The notes below the pieces were generated by a model, which saw only the letters and a list, made by a program, of their open reading frames with translations, was not told where the DNA came from and made no database searches. From Candidatus Latescibacterota bacterium (lineage in GTDB: Bacteria > Latescibacterota > UBA2968), in NCBI GenBank assembly GCA_018650745.1, contig JABIFK010000360.1, forward strand, positions 1 through 12,013: DNA of 12,013 nucleotides, given 5' to 3'. Position 1 is the first letter of the stretch. Every line of letters starts with the position of its first letter. Made by a program: the position numbers and the translations under genes. Of this stretch, positions 11,073 through 12,013 are shown piece by piece.

Positions 11073-12013
11073 ATGTGCGGTATTGTCGGATATGTGGGCA
11101 AAAAGCAGGCAACCGATGTTTTGATCCGCGGTTTGAAACGGCTAGAGTATCGCGGGTATGATTCGGCTGGCGTGGCCGTGTTAGACGAAAAGACTTTAGA
11201 TGTGCGCCGAGCATTGGGGCGTGTGGCCGATTTACATGAAAAAGTGGATCTTGAGCCTGTATCTGGTGGTGTTGGTATCGCACATACCCGTTGGGCAACC
11301 CATGGCAAACCGAGCGAAGAAAACGCCCATCCACATATTGATGTAAGTGGGCGCATTGCGATGGTGCACAATGGTATTATCGAAAATCATGCGTCCATCC
11401 GTTCATTTTTAGAAAAACAAGGTGTCACTTTTCAAAGTGACACCGATTCTGAGGCGTTGGTTCAATTAATCGGTTTCTTTTATGGCGAAACGGGTGATTT
11501 GCTGGAGTCTGTGCGTCATGCTTTACGCGATGTACAGGGTACATTTGGTATGGCCTTGGTATGTTCCGATGCGCCACACACACTCATTGCTGCGCGGCGA
11601 GGCAGTCCCTTGTTGGTGGGTATTGGAGATGATGAGTTGTTGGTCGCCTCCGATGGCAGTGCCATTGTAGAGCACACACGCCAAGTGATTTATTTGGATG
11701 ATAATGAAATGGTAACGTTGGGCCCCGATGGCGTGCAAGCGAGTACGATTGATGCGCAGCCGTTGCAAAAAGACGTGGATATGTTGGAGATCTCTTTAGA
11801 AGAGATCGAACTTTCTGGATATGATCATCATATGCTCAAGGAGATTCACGAGCAACCCACCAGTTTGCAAAATGCCATGCGCGGTCGTATCGATTTGCAA
11901 GAGGGGCAAATCACGTTGGGTGGTTTGGCGCACATCAACCGAGAATTGGCGCGTTTTCAGAAGGTCGTATTAACGGGTTGTGGCACGGCTTGGCATGCGG
12001 GGCTTATTGGTGA
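11073..12013 (+). CDS. glmS: Glutamine-fructose-6-phosphate aminotransferase (3' part missing)
   Basis: The first 313 codons of about 610; the gene runs off the right edge. GlmS makes glucosamine-6-phosphate from fructose-6-phosphate and glutamine, the entry step to UDP-GlcNAc for peptidoglycan and lipopolysaccharide. The N-terminal glutamine amidotransferase domain begins MCGIVGYVG, so Cys2 becomes the catalytic N-terminal nucleophile after Met removal. RLEYRGYDSAG, HTRWATHG (71-78), HNGIIEN (99-105) and SDTDSE (122-127) are the expected glutaminase motifs. The isomerase (SIS) domain starts near residue 297 with VVLTGCGTAWHAG; the residue after CGT, usually Ser, is Ala306. GGAG (11062-11065) is 7 bases before the ATG. 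It has its own promoter. Confidence 0.96.
   Translation, partial: MCGIVGYVGKKQATDVLIRGLKRLEYRGYDSAGVAVLDEKTLDVRRALGRVADLHEKVDLEPVSGGVGIAHTRWATHGKPSEENAHPHIDVSGRIAMVHNGIIENHASIRSFLEKQGVTFQSDTDSEALVQLIGFFYGETGDLLESVRHALRDVQGTFGMALVCSDAPHTLIAARRGSPLLVGIGDDELLVASDGSAIVEHTRQVIYLDDNEMVTLGPDGVQASTIDAQPLQKDVDMLEISLEEIELSGYDHHMLKEIHEQPTSLQNAMRGRIDLQEGQITLGGLAHINRELARFQKVVLTGCGTAWHAGLIG
11421..11444. repeat. Near-perfect 24-bp inverted repeat inside glmS
   Basis: GGTGTCACTTT (11421-11431) and AAAGTGACACC (11434-11444) are perfect 11-bp arms around TC. They encode GVTFQSDT in the glutaminase domain. Such symmetry is rare within a conserved gene; it may be a chance result of codon choice or a protein-binding site. 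Confidence 0.7.

Overview
The window reads as chromosomal DNA from an uncultured Gram-negative bacterium with an outer membrane. It carries an LptE-like outer-membrane lipoprotein gene and GlmS for envelope amino sugars. Two phytanoyl-CoA-dioxygenase-family genes, a Uma2-family nuclease and a DUF1844 protein beside LptE recall large-genome marine or sponge-associated lineages (Poribacteria, Latescibacterota and similar). That placement is inference from gene content and style only; no rRNA or tRNA gene is visible. Base composition is fairly even to slightly AT-rich, genes lie on both strands in short transcription units, and many units end in clear intrinsic terminators.

Left part (1-3800): a truncated MarR-type regulator with a GATATC-centred operator-like palindrome upstream; a 600-base gap with one doubtful small ORF and a back-to-back double hairpin; a cupin plus aldo/keto reductase operon on the minus strand, divergent from a DsbA-like (FrnE-type) thiol oxidoreductase; then a convergent Uma2 endonuclease gene with its own sigma70-like promoter.

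Middle (3802-7107): a secreted penicillin-acylase-family protein whose expected nucleophile Ser is Gly and whose oxyanion-hole Asn segment is also changed, so it looks like a pseudoenzyme. Divergent from it is a two-gene unit, DUF1844 and an LptE-like lipoprotein, joined by a TGATG stop/start overlap. The lipoprotein signal peptide is written in five exact copies of a 7-bp repeat just after a second, G-rich 7-bp-period array.

Right part (7106-12013): two non-heme iron/2-oxoglutarate dioxygenases of the PhyH family, both on the minus strand, flank a plus-strand MFS transporter plus Dabb-domain operon. In front of the transporter lies the 3' remnant of an NAD-dependent epimerase gene. It contains a near-consensus promoter and is followed by a terminator that competes with a second hairpin covering the transporter ribosome-binding site. 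The window ends inside glmS, which has a well-formed sigma70 promoter.

No CRISPR array, transposase, phage gene or defence cassette is visible. The most original observations are the apparently dead acylase, the heptamer-repeat signal peptide with start codons in all three frames, and the remnant-derived leader of the transporter operon.
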